DNA of 64,000 nucleotides from Anastrepha obliqua (Eukaryota > Arthropoda > Insecta > Diptera > Tephritidae): positions 67,598,501-67,662,500 of the forward strand of contig NC_072896.1 of assembly GCF_027943255.1 (NCBI RefSeq). The letters are read 5' to 3'. A program made the position numbers and the translations under genes. Numbering within the stretch: position 1 is the stretch's first letter; each line of letters starts with the position of its first letter. Below are positions 48,102-57,954 of the stretch, piece by piece. The notes beneath the pieces were generated by a model. The model ran no database searches and was not told where the DNA came from. It worked only from the letters and a program-made list of their open reading frames with translations.

Positions 48102-48985
48102 AAGCGTTTTTCAGTAAGAGACCTTCAACTTTTTTTTTTTGAATAAAACACAAACGGTTTGACTTTTTTAACTAATTTTTTTTTTATTATCGAGTTTGAA
48201 CATATACTTTTAAGCATGAAATTCGATTTCTTTTGCATGACCACCGCGTGCACGTTTTACGAAGTCCAATCGTTCAACCCAATTTTCGACCACTCTTTTG
48301 CACAAATCGTCGCCGGCTGGTTACTGTAGACCAATGACTTCACATAACCCCACAGAAAATAGTCTAGAGGCGTCAAATCACACGAGCACGGCGGCCATTC
48401 GACCGGTCTATTTCTGGAAATAATGCGCTCGTCGAACTTACTCTTCAACAAATCAATTGTAGCGTGTGCTGTGTGGCTTGTGGCCCCGTCCTGTTGAAAC
48501 CACAGGTCGTCTAAGTCCATATCATTCAATTGCGGCCAAAAATAATCGTTTATCATGTCGCGGTATCGATTTCCACCCACAGTAACGTGGCGATCGTTCT
48601 CGTCAACGAAAAAATATGGGCCAATTACGCCGCCGGCATGTAAACCGCACCAAACAGTGATTTTTTCGGGATGCATTGGTTTTTCGGCAATCACTCTTGG
48701 ATTATCATTCGCCCAAATGCGGCAATTATGCTTATTGACGAATCCACTGAGGTGAAAATGTGCCTTATCACTGAAGATGATTTTCTTCACGAAGTGCGCG
48801 ATATGCATTTTGATTTGAACGCCCGTTTTCATAATAAGCCTGAGTAACTTTAACGCGTTGCTCAAGTGTGTAGCGTTCCATGATGAAATGTATACTAATG
48901 AAGTTTACAAATGACAAGCGAAAACAAATTGACAAATTGATTCTGGTATCAGGATTTTTGGCCAACATTTTAAAAATGGAGTCCC
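48102..48985 (-). mobile_element. DD41D element, copy 4 (one TIR seen)
   Basis: The left end AGCGTTTTTCAGTAAGAGAC (48103) resembles the TIR of copy 2 (25559). The opposite end near 48985 shows no clear inverted partner. The unit carries a minus-strand transposase relic (48210-48881). Confidence 0.75.
48210..48881 (-). pseudogene. DD41D transposase with two internal deletions
   Basis: Start at 48881 (MERYTLEQRVKVTQAYYENG then RSNQNAYRALREEN), the N-terminal DNA-binding start typical of the family. A deletion and frameshift near 48785 joins it directly to KKIIFSDKAHFHLSGFVNKH (first catalytic Asp in FSDKAHF). Then the catalytic half is open: ITVWCGLHAGGVIGPYFF, DLWFQQDGATSHTAHATI (second Asp), SCDLTPLDYFLWGYVKSLVY (third Asp); 41 residues separate the last two. 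A second deletion near 48310 drops about 45 residues. The C-terminus resumes in another frame as ENWVERLDFVKRARGGHAKE up to the stop at 48210. All three catalytic Asp survive, but the protein is broken twice. Confidence 0.88.
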
Positions 48986-49379
48986 TTAGTTGTCCACTAA
49001 TTCTTGTAGAGTCTTTAAAAACAAGTTGATCTGTTTTTCGGCAAAATGCATGCTAAAATAGAATAAGAGTTATATACACAGTTTAATCTAATTTATTTAT
49101 CGTCAAATAATTCTTTTCCAGAGAGCCAAATCGGTTATAAGCTTTTTTAAGAAATATTGCCCAAACAGGGTTCGCTGACATATGCTATATCAGCTTTTGG
49201 CACATAGGATTTTGTATAACCCATTACGTTACATTCTGCTGAAATGCACAATACTCTAACGCACTGGAGTAGATTGGTGTGTATCCAGTAGTCTTCTTAT
49301 CAGAGTGCGTTTCTTTCGCGACTAGATTGTATATGAAGTTATATAAAACGGGACAAAAATTCTATCTATATAAACCTAT
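48986..49379. other. Stretch without recognisable gene
   Basis: AT-rich spacer; nothing seen. Confidence 0.4.
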
Positions 49380-49625
49380 GTTCAAACCTTTATTGTAATA
49401 CATCACGTAAAAATTCCATATACAAAACTTCCTAAAATGTGGTTTATATAGAAGGAAATTGTGACCATCGTATGCCAAAAAATTGTTAAAAATAAACGCA
49501 ATTTTTGAGTGATTTCAATATTACACTAAAAACTATAAAACTGCATACTCAAATACTAAAGATTATGCTTAAAACTTTTTCAATTTTAATGGCAATGCTA
49601 ATATTGTAAAAAAATAAAGTGACTT
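49380..49625 (+). repeat. Diverged monomer of the 4.7-kb repeat
   Basis: AACGCAATTTTTGAGTGATT, CTATAAAACTGCATACTC and a final TTAATGGCAATGCTA follow the order of GAATGCGATTTTTGAGCAAT, CTATAAAATTGTGTACCT and TTGATAACAATGCTA in 4880-5012. One unit, same orientation, with substantial divergence. Confidence 0.45.
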
Positions 49626-50253
49626 ATATTATATATGTGGGCACAAGTGTATAATTGCATAATATTATATTTAATGTTCTGCTCTCACGGAAAAATACAC
49701 GTGGTTACTAGCTGATGTTTTTAATATAAACCCGCAAAATGCCGTCCTCCTTCTATTTACAGCTAGGAACAAACCCAGCCTTAGTTGGAGCACTAACAGG
49801 AGGGGCAGCGCATGTGACTAAAATTAAACAAGTCATGTGGGTCTTCAGAAAACTTTTTGACCAAATATTGGTACTGAACTCAAATCTGATATTTTCAATT
49901 TTACAGTAAGTTTGAACGAGCGGCTATATATACTCGTACTTATATAACTTCCAAGAAGTGGCTTATTTGACCCATAGCTGGTAAAGAGATTTATTATTTC
50001 CACCATCTTCTACAGATGAATTAAATTTTCTTAATTCATGCGTTGAGCAAAGACGGTGTTAAAATAACGCAGTACTTTGCCGTATTCTCGATTTTTCCGT
50101 TCGCATTAAATTTTATATTTCTAATGCATGGAAAATAACTGTCAGCAACGCACTTAAAAAAGACTAAAAACATTATAGGAAATATATTCTGCTTGTGAAT
50201 AATTTGTGAAAATATTTTTCTTGTGAATATGTATGTATGTATGTAAGTATACT
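49626..50253. other. Stretch without recognisable gene
   Basis: AT-rich; (GTAT)n near 50229-50247 abuts the next SINE relic and may be its tail. Confidence 0.45.
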
Positions 50254-50380
50254 AGGGCGGAAATACAATCGAAGGCTTGCCATTGTCTGTCGAGGGGCGA
50301 ACGGTATTAGAAAACTAATTTTTTTATTATTTGATGTTTCATGCACGGAGATTCGAACCTGTGCACTTCCTAATGCAAAA
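50254..50380 (-). repeat. SINE relic
   Basis: GGCGGAAATACAATCGAAGG, TGTCGAGGGGCGAACGGTAT and TGATGTTTCATGCACGGAGA-TTCGAACCTG follow the SINE order inverted; the last is the B-box region. The 3' part and head are absent. The B-box flank (CATGCACGGAGATTCGAAC) matches the 39398 relic rather than copies A-C. Confidence 0.65.
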
Positions 50381-50439
50381 CAGAAATATTGCAGGCATGC
50401 TTTTTTTTTGTTATAATCTGGTAGATAGTTTTATGGCAT

Positions 50440-50660
50440 TTATTTTTAGAACATTATATCCAGCATATGGCCGTCGCAGCTACGGGTTTTGACTACTTTT
50501 TCCAATAAATCTGGATAATAAATCTAAAAATGAGCCCAATCAGCAAAAATGCGGCGCAGACGATTGGCATTTGGCTTCAATTCTTGCATGAGCTGTATTT
50601 TAATGGTACGTAAGTCAAGATCCCTAAGTAAAATTTTCCACGTAGTCGAATGACAAAAAC
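50440..50660 (-). pseudogene. DD41D transposase relic, N-terminal piece joined to C-terminus
   Basis: Minus strand: TTWKILLRDLDLRTIKIQLM then QELKPNANRLRRIFADWAHF (about 50525-50648), the end of the DNA-binding region of DUF4817-type DD41D transposases. It is followed at once by DLLEKVVKTRSCDGHMLDIM, which matches the family's C-terminal LLxKVVxNW...RGGHxxDI. The whole catalytic core is therefore deleted. No TIRs identified. Confidence 0.65.
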
Positions 50661-50932
50661 TAATGGTGAGCTGATTTTAGTTTACCTGTGCACACAAGTT
50701 CGCCAAATTGTTGTGCGACAACTTGAGTTAAAAAAAAAATGTAAATAAATCCTTCTACCTTACTATAATCAATATGCTATCTATTAGTAAATGTATTAAA
50801 TTTTTCTTGCTCTACTCTCATATGAAGAACACAAAATTTTTACAGTACGCATAGCAATATTTTCGTAATGGCGGCGTATAATAATGTGATTTTTTTCGAG
50901 AAAAAAACATGTTATTTTCTCAATACTACAAC

Positions 50933-51156
50933 AAAAAGATGGGCTACCTGAAACAGAAAATAAACAGCAAACTCTGCTATCATCAGATACGGCACCAAAG
51001 GTGCTTACATTTGCAGAAACATTGAAGGCTAACAAAATTGAGGAAGATAACATTCTGAAATTGATCCTAGAAAAATTAACTAAACAACATGAATTCAATT
51101 TGGTACTCGAAAAAAGACTGCAATACGTCGAAAAATATCTGCAAAATAAGTCATAA
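50933..51156 (+). CDS. ORF1 (gag-like) C-terminal remnant of the Jockey-type LINE
   Basis: The frame ending at the TAA of 51154-51156 is open through the element's left boundary. It spells QKDGLPETENKQQTLLSSDT, APKVLTFAETLKANKIEEDN, ILKLILEKLTKQHEFNLVLE and KRLQYVEKYLQNKS. This charged helical tail, following an S/TFAExLK motif, is typical of the C-terminus of Jockey ORF1 RNA-binding proteins; the zinc knuckles would lie upstream and were lost by 5' truncation. Its stop codon overlaps the ORF2 start as TAATG (51154-51158). Confidence 0.7.
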
Positions 51157-53816
51157 TGCCAAACTTCCTGAAAGTAATGCTCTGGAACGCAAACGGGCTT
51201 TTAAAGCACCAAAAAGAGCTGGAATTTATTTTAGATTCTCAAAAGGTGGATGTATGCTTGATTGCAGAGACACACTTCACAAAGGAGTCATCAATAAAAA
51301 TTAAAAATTACAATGTTTATCACACTATCCACCCTAGCAACCGTGCAAGAGGAGGGAGTGCAATTATCATCAAAAGAAACTTGAAACATCACGAAGACCA
51401 AAAAATATTCACGGAAGAATTCCAGGTAACAACTGTTACGATATACGCCAAAACTGCAATATCAATTTCCGCGGTATATAGCCCTCCACGACATACAATC
51501 AAATGCGCCCAATATATTCAACTGATAAACAGCCACAAGAATAGATTTATAATGGGTGGCGACTTCAATGCCAAGCATACTCACTGGGGATCGCGACTCA
51601 CAACAACCAAAGGAAGAGAACTCTACGATGCACTTAAGAAGACAGGATGCATTGCTATATCGACGAGCAGCCCAACGTACTGGCCAACTGATCCACATAA
51701 AACACCGGACTTAATTGATTTTTTCATCGCTAAAAAAGTATCAACCGCTTATGTAAACATTGAGAATGGCATGGATATGTCATCAGATCACTCTCCTATT
51801 TATCTAACACTGCACGAAAATGTAACGACAATACAACATCCATTTAAACTGACTAACCACCTTACAGATTGGGATTACTTTAAACACATTTTGGAAGGCC
51901 CAGATGACCACCTGCCGATAATCAGCACAAAGGATCAACTCGATAACGAAGTACTTCGATTGACAAATAACATCCAACGCGCAGCTTGGCAGAGTACACC
52001 AACTATAAGGAAAACCATTTCAGGTCACAAGTATACCAAAGAAATAAAGGAAATGGTATTGAAGAAACGGAAAATACGAAGAAGATGGCATCAAACAAGA
52101 TCACCTCTTGACAAAGCTCAGCTAAATAAAATAACCAAAACACTTAGCGACGAAATTAAAGCGTACAAAAACAGTTCATTCACAAAATACCTGCAAGAAT
52201 TAACAAATGAACGAAAGACAAATTATTCACTGTGGAAATGTACTAAAAAATTAAAGCAACCGTTATCTCAGAACGCACCCATCAAGATACATGGCAATAA
52301 GTGGGCCAAAACAAATAAACAAAAAGCAGATACATTCGCAAACTACCTCGAGGAGACGTTCACACCATATGGATCGGTAATGGCTGATGATATGGATCAC
52401 GACGGCGATAGCAATGCTATAAATGAGATCCCTCCGGTTTCACAAGACGAAATATTAGAAGAAATTTCATATCTTAAGATAAAAAAATCGCCAGGCTACG
52501 ACCTCATTACTGCTGAAATATTGAAACAGCTCCCGAACAATATTATTGCTGTATTGACGAATATCGTCAACACCACATTTAAGCTGAAATATTTTTCAAT
52601 ATATTGGAAAACAGCGGAAGTCGTTATGTTCAATAAGCCAGGTAAAGATACTCACGATGTAACATCATACAGGCCTATCTCCCTTCTTCCAATACTATCG
52701 AAAATGGTGGAAAAATTGTTAATCAAAAGGATCAACATAATAATAGAAAACAAAAAAATTATACCGACGCACCAATTTGGATTCCGCACGAAGCATTCGA
52801 CTATCGATCAAGTACATAGGATAGTGCGAATAATAGAAAATGCTTTTGAAGAAAGAAAAACCTGCTCTGCGGTATTCCTTGATATATCCAAGGCGTTCGA
52901 CAAAGTATGCCACTATGGGCTACAGAAGAAAATAAATGCGTTGCTACCCAAGCAGTACTCCACAATCCTACATTCGTATTTATCCGACCGTTACTTCAGA
53001 GTAAAACAAGAAGATTCATATTCATGTCTCAAACCAATCAAAGCAGGGGTTCCCCAGGGAAGCGTACTGGGCCCTTTATTGTATTTGCTTTTTACATGCG
53101 ATCTGCCATGCAATTCAAACTGCGTAACAGCTACTTTTGCCGACGATACAGCTATTCTTTCGATAGGAAACACGGAAAACACATCGACATCCCAATTACA
53201 ATTAGCCATAAATGAAATATACGACTGGACCGATAAATGGCATATTAAATTAAATGAAAGCAAGTCTGTGCATATAAATTTCACCCAAAACAAAATCAAA
53301 TATGTTCCAATATATTTAAATGGTAGACAGGTTCCATACTCAAATACTGCAAAGTATCTGGGCATGACTCTAGACGCCAAGCTAAGATGGAAAGCCCATG
53401 TAAAGAAAAAGAAAGAAGAAATGGAATTAAAATACAGAAATATGTATTGGCTTATGGGAAAGGAATCAGCACTATCCACCAATAATAAAATAATTGTATA
53501 CAAACAAATTCTGAAGCCTGTATGGTCCTACGGCGCACAGTTATGGGGTTGCTCCAGCCAAAGTAACATTCAATCTATACAAAGGCTCCAAAACAAAATT
53601 ATTAAATGTGCAGTCGGGGCTCCGTGGTATATCCGTAGCTCCGATCTTGAACGCGACCTAAATATTGACTCGGTGGTAGACACGATAAAAAAGATAGCAA
53701 AAGCCCATGATGAAAGGTTAAAAAACCACGTCAATACGGAGGCCACTATTCTCGCTAATCCAGCTAATTGGAGAAGAAGACTGAAACGCAGAAAGCCCAA
53801 AGACTTAATGTACTAA
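51156..53816 (+). CDS. ORF2: endonuclease-reverse transcriptase of the Jockey-type LINE
   Basis: An uninterrupted 886-residue protein that would nick target DNA and copy the element RNA in place (target-primed reverse transcription). Residues 1-220 are an APE-type endonuclease: WNANGL (10-15), AETHF with Glu38, GGDFNAKHTHWG with Asp136/Asn138/His141, and SSDHSP with Asp211/His212. The RT domain spans about 450-740: SYRPISLLPILSK, QFGFRTKHSTIDQ, FLDISKAFDKV (Asp576), AGVPQGSVLGPLLY and TFADDTAIL (Asp663/Asp664). A KYLGMTLDAKLRWKAH thumb block follows, then a C-terminal tail ending KRRKPKDLMY. Every catalytic residue I can place is present. Length and order fit the Jockey clade, which lacks RNase H. 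The start is fixed by the TAATG overlap with ORF1. Without its own promoter region the copy is probably silent. Confidence 0.95.
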   Translation: MPNFLKVMLWNANGLLKHQKELEFILDSQKVDVCLIAETHFTKESSIKIKNYNVYHTIHPSNRARGGSAIIIKRNLKHHEDQKIFTEEFQVTTVTIYAKTAISISAVYSPPRHTIKCAQYIQLINSHKNRFIMGGDFNAKHTHWGSRLTTTKGRELYDALKKTGCIAISTSSPTYWPTDPHKTPDLIDFFIAKKVSTAYVNIENGMDMSSDHSPIYLTLHENVTTIQHPFKLTNHLTDWDYFKHILEGPDDHLPIISTKDQLDNEVLRLTNNIQRAAWQSTPTIRKTISGHKYTKEIKEMVLKKRKIRRRWHQTRSPLDKAQLNKITKTLSDEIKAYKNSSFTKYLQELTNERKTNYSLWKCTKKLKQPLSQNAPIKIHGNKWAKTNKQKADTFANYLEETFTPYGSVMADDMDHDGDSNAINEIPPVSQDEILEEISYLKIKKSPGYDLITAEILKQLPNNIIAVLTNIVNTTFKLKYFSIYWKTAEVVMFNKPGKDTHDVTSYRPISLLPILSKMVEKLLIKRINIIIENKKIIPTHQFGFRTKHSTIDQVHRIVRIIENAFEERKTCSAVFLDISKAFDKVCHYGLQKKINALLPKQYSTILHSYLSDRYFRVKQEDSYSCLKPIKAGVPQGSVLGPLLYLLFTCDLPCNSNCVTATFADDTAILSIGNTENTSTSQLQLAINEIYDWTDKWHIKLNESKSVHINFTQNKIKYVPIYLNGRQVPYSNTAKYLGMTLDAKLRWKAHVKKKKEEMELKYRNMYWLMGKESALSTNNKIIVYKQILKPVWSYGAQLWGCSSQSNIQSIQRLQNKIIKCAVGAPWYIRSSDLERDLNIDSVVDTIKKIAKAHDERLKNHVNTEATILANPANWRRRLKRRKPKDLMY

Positions 53817-53922
53817 CCACACCTTAACGTTAACTGTTGTATATACCTCATTTTCTAAATTCTAAACAAATTGCTCGTTAGTTAATACATTTTTTTCTTT
53901 GTAACTAGTCGCAATGTAAAAT

Positions 53923-53953
<31 letters not shown>

Positions 53954-53959
53954 TACAAC

Positions 53960-55347
53960 TTGTTTAGATTTTTCTTCAAACAGTTAATTCAGTACAAAAA
54001 CCTAAATTTTTCACTCGAAACTAATGTAACTCATCTGTGAGTTATTTCCTAAGCAAATCTTGTTTTTTTTTTAATTTATTATTCAAATTTGAATTGGAAT
54101 AAACAAATTGATGAAATATGCATTTCTTTTTATTTTGTCAGTCGGTCCATCAGTTCTACAAATTACAGCTATTTAATATTTTAACATTTCCCCAGCGGAA
54201 ATCGTTAAATCGAGACACATCTGCCAACCAACCGAATGGCGCTGGCGAAAGTGAATGATTGCAGCTCGTTCTCAGTGCTGATTGAGGGCGTATGCATGCT
54301 TATACACATATGTATGTAAGAGTTGAGGCAGGAAACGTCCGTATGTGCCAGAGTTTACCTCGGATACAAATTTCTATTCCGGTGTACAATTTGACAATAA
54401 CCATTTATCTTCTTTTGTTGCTGCATTCATTTTTATATATTTGATGTGACGGCATTCCCTGGAGAAAAGTTGATAACCACTTTTGAATCTAAATAATTAA
54501 CAATAAATGAATTGGCCTTTCATATTCGTAATAAATTAGATTTTCACGTCTGGTAATAAATAAAAATTAGTCAATTAATTAATATCAATAAATGCATATA
54601 ACAGAAAGATGGTGTAAGCGGGTTATAGAGAGGAACAACTGAGGTCTGTGGTAAATAATAGCTTTTAGCTGCAAGTGTTTCTGGGCACTTACCAATGCGA
54701 TTCTGATGAGAATTTGTGCAAATAGGCACAAACTAAAAAAGGAAAAGTATATTTAACTACCAAGTTTTCTTTTGTCCCTGAGGGAATATCTTGATATTAG
54801 TGGGACAAACGTATTCTAGCCGCCGCTGGTTGCTTTGAAATAGATAAGATCACAAGTATATAGATATTAACAAAATTATTTCAAAAGCCCGTTGAGGATA
54901 GTAAGCATGTGCGCTAAGCGATTGAAATAAGTTGTGGCAAATGACAAACATTTCGTCCAATTTAATCTTATGGAAATATGTACATACAGTCTAAGCCCTT
55001 CTGTGCTTACTAAATGAATTGTTTCACTAATTATTCAATGAGACTTTTTCAAAGTTATGTATATTAATTATGAGCAAGCTTGCGAGCTCTTGCCCTTTAC
55101 CCTGTGACCGACTACGATCAGCAAATAGCTATCTTCTCCACTCTTTAAAGCACACACTAAGTCAACTAATGATTAAAGGCCGGCTGTAATACCAATAGAT
55201 AAGAATTGGGGAAAAGCGAAGAAAACAGAAAGTAAAAATTTTAGCCCATTTAGTTAACCCCATCTTTGAAAAAAATAAATATAAATTAAATTTTTAGTTG
55301 CATTCCCTGTAGCTCCTTTGATTTAAAGGCCCCATCAAGACGCACAG
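53960..55347. other. Stretch without recognisable gene
   Basis: AT-rich, no supported feature. Confidence 0.45.
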
Positions 55348-55612
55348 CATATCGATGGTTTCGAGAAAAGCGACACAACTCAAAATTAACTCAAATTCAG
55401 AGTTTAGCCGTTAAAAGCAAAAATCAACTACAGAGTTTATATATTTTTATCTGGAAAAGCGTCATAAGCGAATCTTGAAGCAACTCTGAGAGATGGCGTT
55501 AGTGTCGTTTTGTCAGGTGATCGAATTGACGCGTCACTAATCTAGAAAACTGACCCAACTCAGTATTTTGTATTTTTGAATTATGTCACTTTTCTCTAAA
55601 ACCATCGATATG
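55348..55612. mobile_element. 265-bp inverted-repeat element
   Basis: CATATCGATGGTTTCGAGAA then AAGCGACACAACTCAAAATT (55348-55387) is mirrored by TATGTCACTTTTCTCTAAAA then CCATCGATATG at 55582-55612. Arms are about 40-60 bp, imperfect. The centre has no coding frame. Size and structure fit a MITE, but I see no clear target-site duplication, so this is an inverted-repeat unit of unknown superfamily. Confidence 0.55.
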
Positions 55613-55765
55613 TACCCATTGACAGCTAATTAACTAGAAACGCAATACTTGGACCAGTTTTCAAAACTTTTCTTTTGTTTTTGTAACTTTTATTAATTTT
55701 CTATAAAAACATAGTCAATTCTACAACAAGACTCATATAAAACAAAATTGCGATTCCCGTCTCAT

Positions 55766-55935
55766 TTCCCGAATCCTATTTCCCGACAACTCGTGTCCCG
55801 ACAACCTGTATCCCGACAGATATTTAGAAATTAGATTCGGGAAAAAAGTTGTCGGGGAATTAGATTCGGGAAAAATATCTGTCGGGAAGCCGATTGTCGG
55901 GAAAAATAATTTCGTGAAATAGGATTCGGGAAAAA
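55766..55935. repeat. Palindromic array of CCCGA/TCGGG words
   Basis: Within 170 bp the word TTTCCCGA(AT/CA) or its inverse occurs about ten times: four or five as TCCCGA on the left, six as TCGGGAA on the right. The outer arms pair: CCCGAATCCTATTTCCCGAC ... CCCGACAGATATTT (55773-55829) against AAATATCTGTCGGGAAGC ... GTGAAATAGGATTCGGG. An inner GATTCGGGAAAA...GGAATTAGATTCGGGAAAA repeat lies in the loop. The result could fold into a long imperfect hairpin. No protein meaning; family unknown to me. Confidence 0.75.
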
Positions 55936-57954
55936 GGGTGTCTACCCAAAATTGCAAACTTTGTACAAGTTTTAAAAAACCCACAAATTTTCATAATAAT
56001 TTCAAATTTTTTGATAAGAATTTATGTAACGAATGCGTCGTGCATTTTTTGTGCATGAAGCAAAGTGTGTCGAATTTATCGAAATAAATGTCGAATTTTT
56101 ATATAATACATTTTGTAGATATTTTGGAACTTTGATTTGTATGGGATTTGTTATTGAATGAAATTGGACTTTTGATAAAATAATAATGAAATATTGAAAA
56201 CAATGAATAAAAAAAATAAATAAGAGTAGTCAGAATTTGTTAAAATATCGCGTTTTTATTAGCTACCAACGGGTGTATATTCCTTACTAAGAAATAACCT
56301 CATAGTTCTATATTTCGGTCGATTTCCGTTAAGTTTTGTTTTTTAAGTTTTTTAACAAACCTCAAATCTACTCTCGTTTGTGTGGCCTGCTTTGTTTAAC
56401 AAGCAAATCCAAATAGCTGCGGTGTGTAAATTCCTTGAAGATCGAGCCGATGGGGAGATTACAAATGCATATACAAACATATACAGATGTGTACACATGT
56501 AGGCAGTATTACAAAGTTAATAAAGAGCTAAACATCACTTGATTGCTTATTTGCTAATGCTTGAATTTTTTTCTCATTTTGTACTAATTTACGATTTCTA
56601 AAACGCCGCCAAATGCATTCGGCATGCCTCTGCACCGCCGCGTTGACTGCTGCACAAATCGAAACACCCTCTTTAAGTGCCGGAACAGCAGCGCTACCTA
56701 TTAATTAAATAATCGCAAGCTGTCAAAGCGATGCCAGTAGGTGCATTTGCTAGCTGAGAAATATTTCTAGCCATACATTTTGGAGCGACGGAGTGGTGCA
56801 TATATAGAAACTTAAGAAAAATCCACAACAACAGTGCAGTCCCACACACTGCTGCACTTGCCACACTGTCTGCAGATGCAAAGTAGGCATTTTATTGAAT
56901 ATGAACAAAATCTGTAAAAATTATGATAAAAAAAAAGTAAATCAAATAAAAATTCAAATGTTTCATTTTTCGCTGATAAATTGCATTTGGGAGTTGCTGC
57001 TTGACAGCTGACACCTGTCATTATGCGCAACACCAAGCCGCCAACAGTCGTACGTTTTATACACTAGTACGTATGTATGTGTGTGTTTGTTTGGCTTTGT
57101 GTTCCTCCATTCACTTGTGCGCTTCGCGGGCAGTGTCGTTAAATATTACAAAATATTGTAAAAATTTGTACTCGAGCAGTCGAGCAGCAATTTATGCGCT
57201 TTTTCACTTATATAAAAATGCAGTTAATGCAACTGCAGCTACAACAAAAACTCATCAATGCTCTCAACCAGTGCTGTCTGTGCCATTTACCTCTTTGTTG
57301 CTTGTTGGAAGTGTCTGCCTGCTTGCTTGCCTTTAGGCTGCATCGCGCGCGTGGGCGCCCGATTTTTCTTCGATTTTTATGGTTTTTTGAATTTTGCATA
57401 ACTTTTTGACTAATGACATAGCTTGGCCGCCGATTGTCATAAAGTCACTCCTCTGCATTGTAGTCAGCAGCAAATGAAACATATCAAAATTTAAATACTG
57501 GACGTCGACCCACAGTGCACTAGTATTACTGTGTGTGTACAGTAAGCGGCGACATCCACAATCCGAAATGTTGCTCAAGTTTTAGATGCAATAATAATTA
57601 ATAACTGTCGTATAAAATGCAGCGATTTATTGTTGGAAAAACTTGATAGATATGCTGCATTTTATGTGGTCTTTGCTTGTTTCTATCTCATTAGTGGTTT
57701 ACCTGAAAACTTTCAAGCTTTACAAAGTAGGGTTTTTTCAAAATTTTAAAATCATAATTAAAAGTAAGTAGTGTTGATTTTATCGTCGATTGTTTTATGC
57801 TATATAGTTAAGCAATGAGAGCTAAAGCTGTGAAATCTCTATGAAACTAGTACTTAAGCTATAAGCTTCAGTTGTGAGCATACATATGCACATATTTAAC
57901 TACGAGAGATTCAATATGAAGAAATTTATACCAAAGCTATTTCTTTGCTACAAC
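55936..57954. other. Stretch without recognisable gene
   Basis: AT-rich, with somewhat GC-richer parts at 56600-56700 and 57000-57400. Open frames (e.g. 57001-57336) show no recognised domain. Confidence 0.45.

Larger units (their letters stand above)
50933..53950 (+). mobile_element. Jockey-type LINE, 5' truncated, with intact ORF2, poly(A) and target-site duplication
   Basis: AATACTACAAC occurs at 50922-50932 and again at 53949-53959 directly after a run of 28 A (53923-53950). Read together they bound an insertion of about 3.0 kb. It contains the last 74 or so codons of ORF1, a complete ORF2 and a 106-bp 3' UTR with AATAAA at 53920. The full-length poly(A) run, matching duplication and stop-free ORF2 indicate a recent insertion. 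The first two A of the downstream repeat could belong to the tail, so the certain match is 9 bp (TACTACAAC). Confidence 0.88.

Noticed and set aside
52991..53503. 170-codon minus-strand frame inside the LINE
   Set aside because: Shadow of ORF2, which has RT motifs on the plus strand.
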